From the NCBI RefSeq assembly GCF_900538805.1, contig NZ_UPZP01000015.1:1-32566 (forward strand): a stretch of 32,566 bases of DNA. Reading direction: 5' to 3'. Numbering within the stretch: the first letter of the stretch is position 1; each line of letters starts with the position of its first letter. Position numbers and translations under genes: made by a program. Below are positions 32,556-32,566 of the stretch, in pieces. This DNA comes from an uncultured Dialister sp. Lineage in GTDB: Bacteria; Bacillota; Negativicutes; Veillonellales; Dialisteraceae. The notes under the pieces are model-generated. The model did no database searches. It was not told where the DNA came from and saw only the letters and a program-made list of their open reading frames with translations.

Positions 32556-32566
32556 TTGCACATTCT

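Overview
The window is a stretch of bacterial chromosome in which every convincing gene lies on the + strand. Gene content and order (rarA, ftsK, rimO, cinA-recA-recX, ctsR-mcsA-mcsB-clpC, radA, alaS-ireB-ruvX-DUF1292, yhaO-yhaN) are typical of Bacillota. My best guess is a Negativicute of the Dialister/Veillonella type. That rests on overall impression of protein sequence and gene order, not on a marker gene, so the taxon is an inference. I see no rRNA, tRNA, CRISPR array, prophage or transposase gene.

Layout: 1-536 repeat mosaic; 607-4488 rarA and ftsK; 4663-8309 a membrane-anchored solute-binding-like protein translationally coupled to rimO, then cinA; 8340-9107 three non-coding mobile-looking elements (two tandem 189-bp units and one 167-bp inverted-repeat element) directly before recA; 9147-10650 recA-recX and a terminator; 10814-15544 the class III heat-shock operon ctsR-mcsA-mcsB-clpC; 15606-16530 mosaic; radA; 17976-18596 mosaic; an NlpC/P60 peptidoglycan hydrolase and a nitrilase-family amidase; 20340-21060 mosaic in reverse orientation; 21170-24757 alaS-ireB-ruvX-DUF1292; 24840-26046 mosaic; 26114-30375 yhaO-yhaN; 30376-31080 mosaic; an acyltransferase-3 membrane protein; 32225-end mosaic.

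The housekeeping genes cluster around DNA maintenance (RarA, FtsK, RecA, RecX, RadA, RuvX, YhaO/YhaN, CinA) and protein quality control (CtsR, McsA, McsB, ClpC). The most unusual coding feature is McsB. It has the right length, position and overall similarity for the protein-arginine kinase, but the residues that form the kinase active site appear to be replaced, while ClpC keeps the two glutamates known to dock phosphoarginine.

The most unusual feature overall is non-coding. About 5 kb (roughly 15%) of the window is a mosaic of short intergenic modules repeated in seven places, always between transcription units and never inside the tight operons. Many modules are hairpins whose flanks are constant while the stem sequence differs from copy to copy yet stays perfectly self-complementary. 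Other modules are a 76-77 nt multi-branched element (three copies), a 97-bp palindromic unit (three good copies, one diverged, one cut by the window edge), a 12-mer ATCCCGTAACGC (nine exact copies) and degenerate 9-mer and CTAG-rich tandem arrays. I do not recognise this as a named repeat family.
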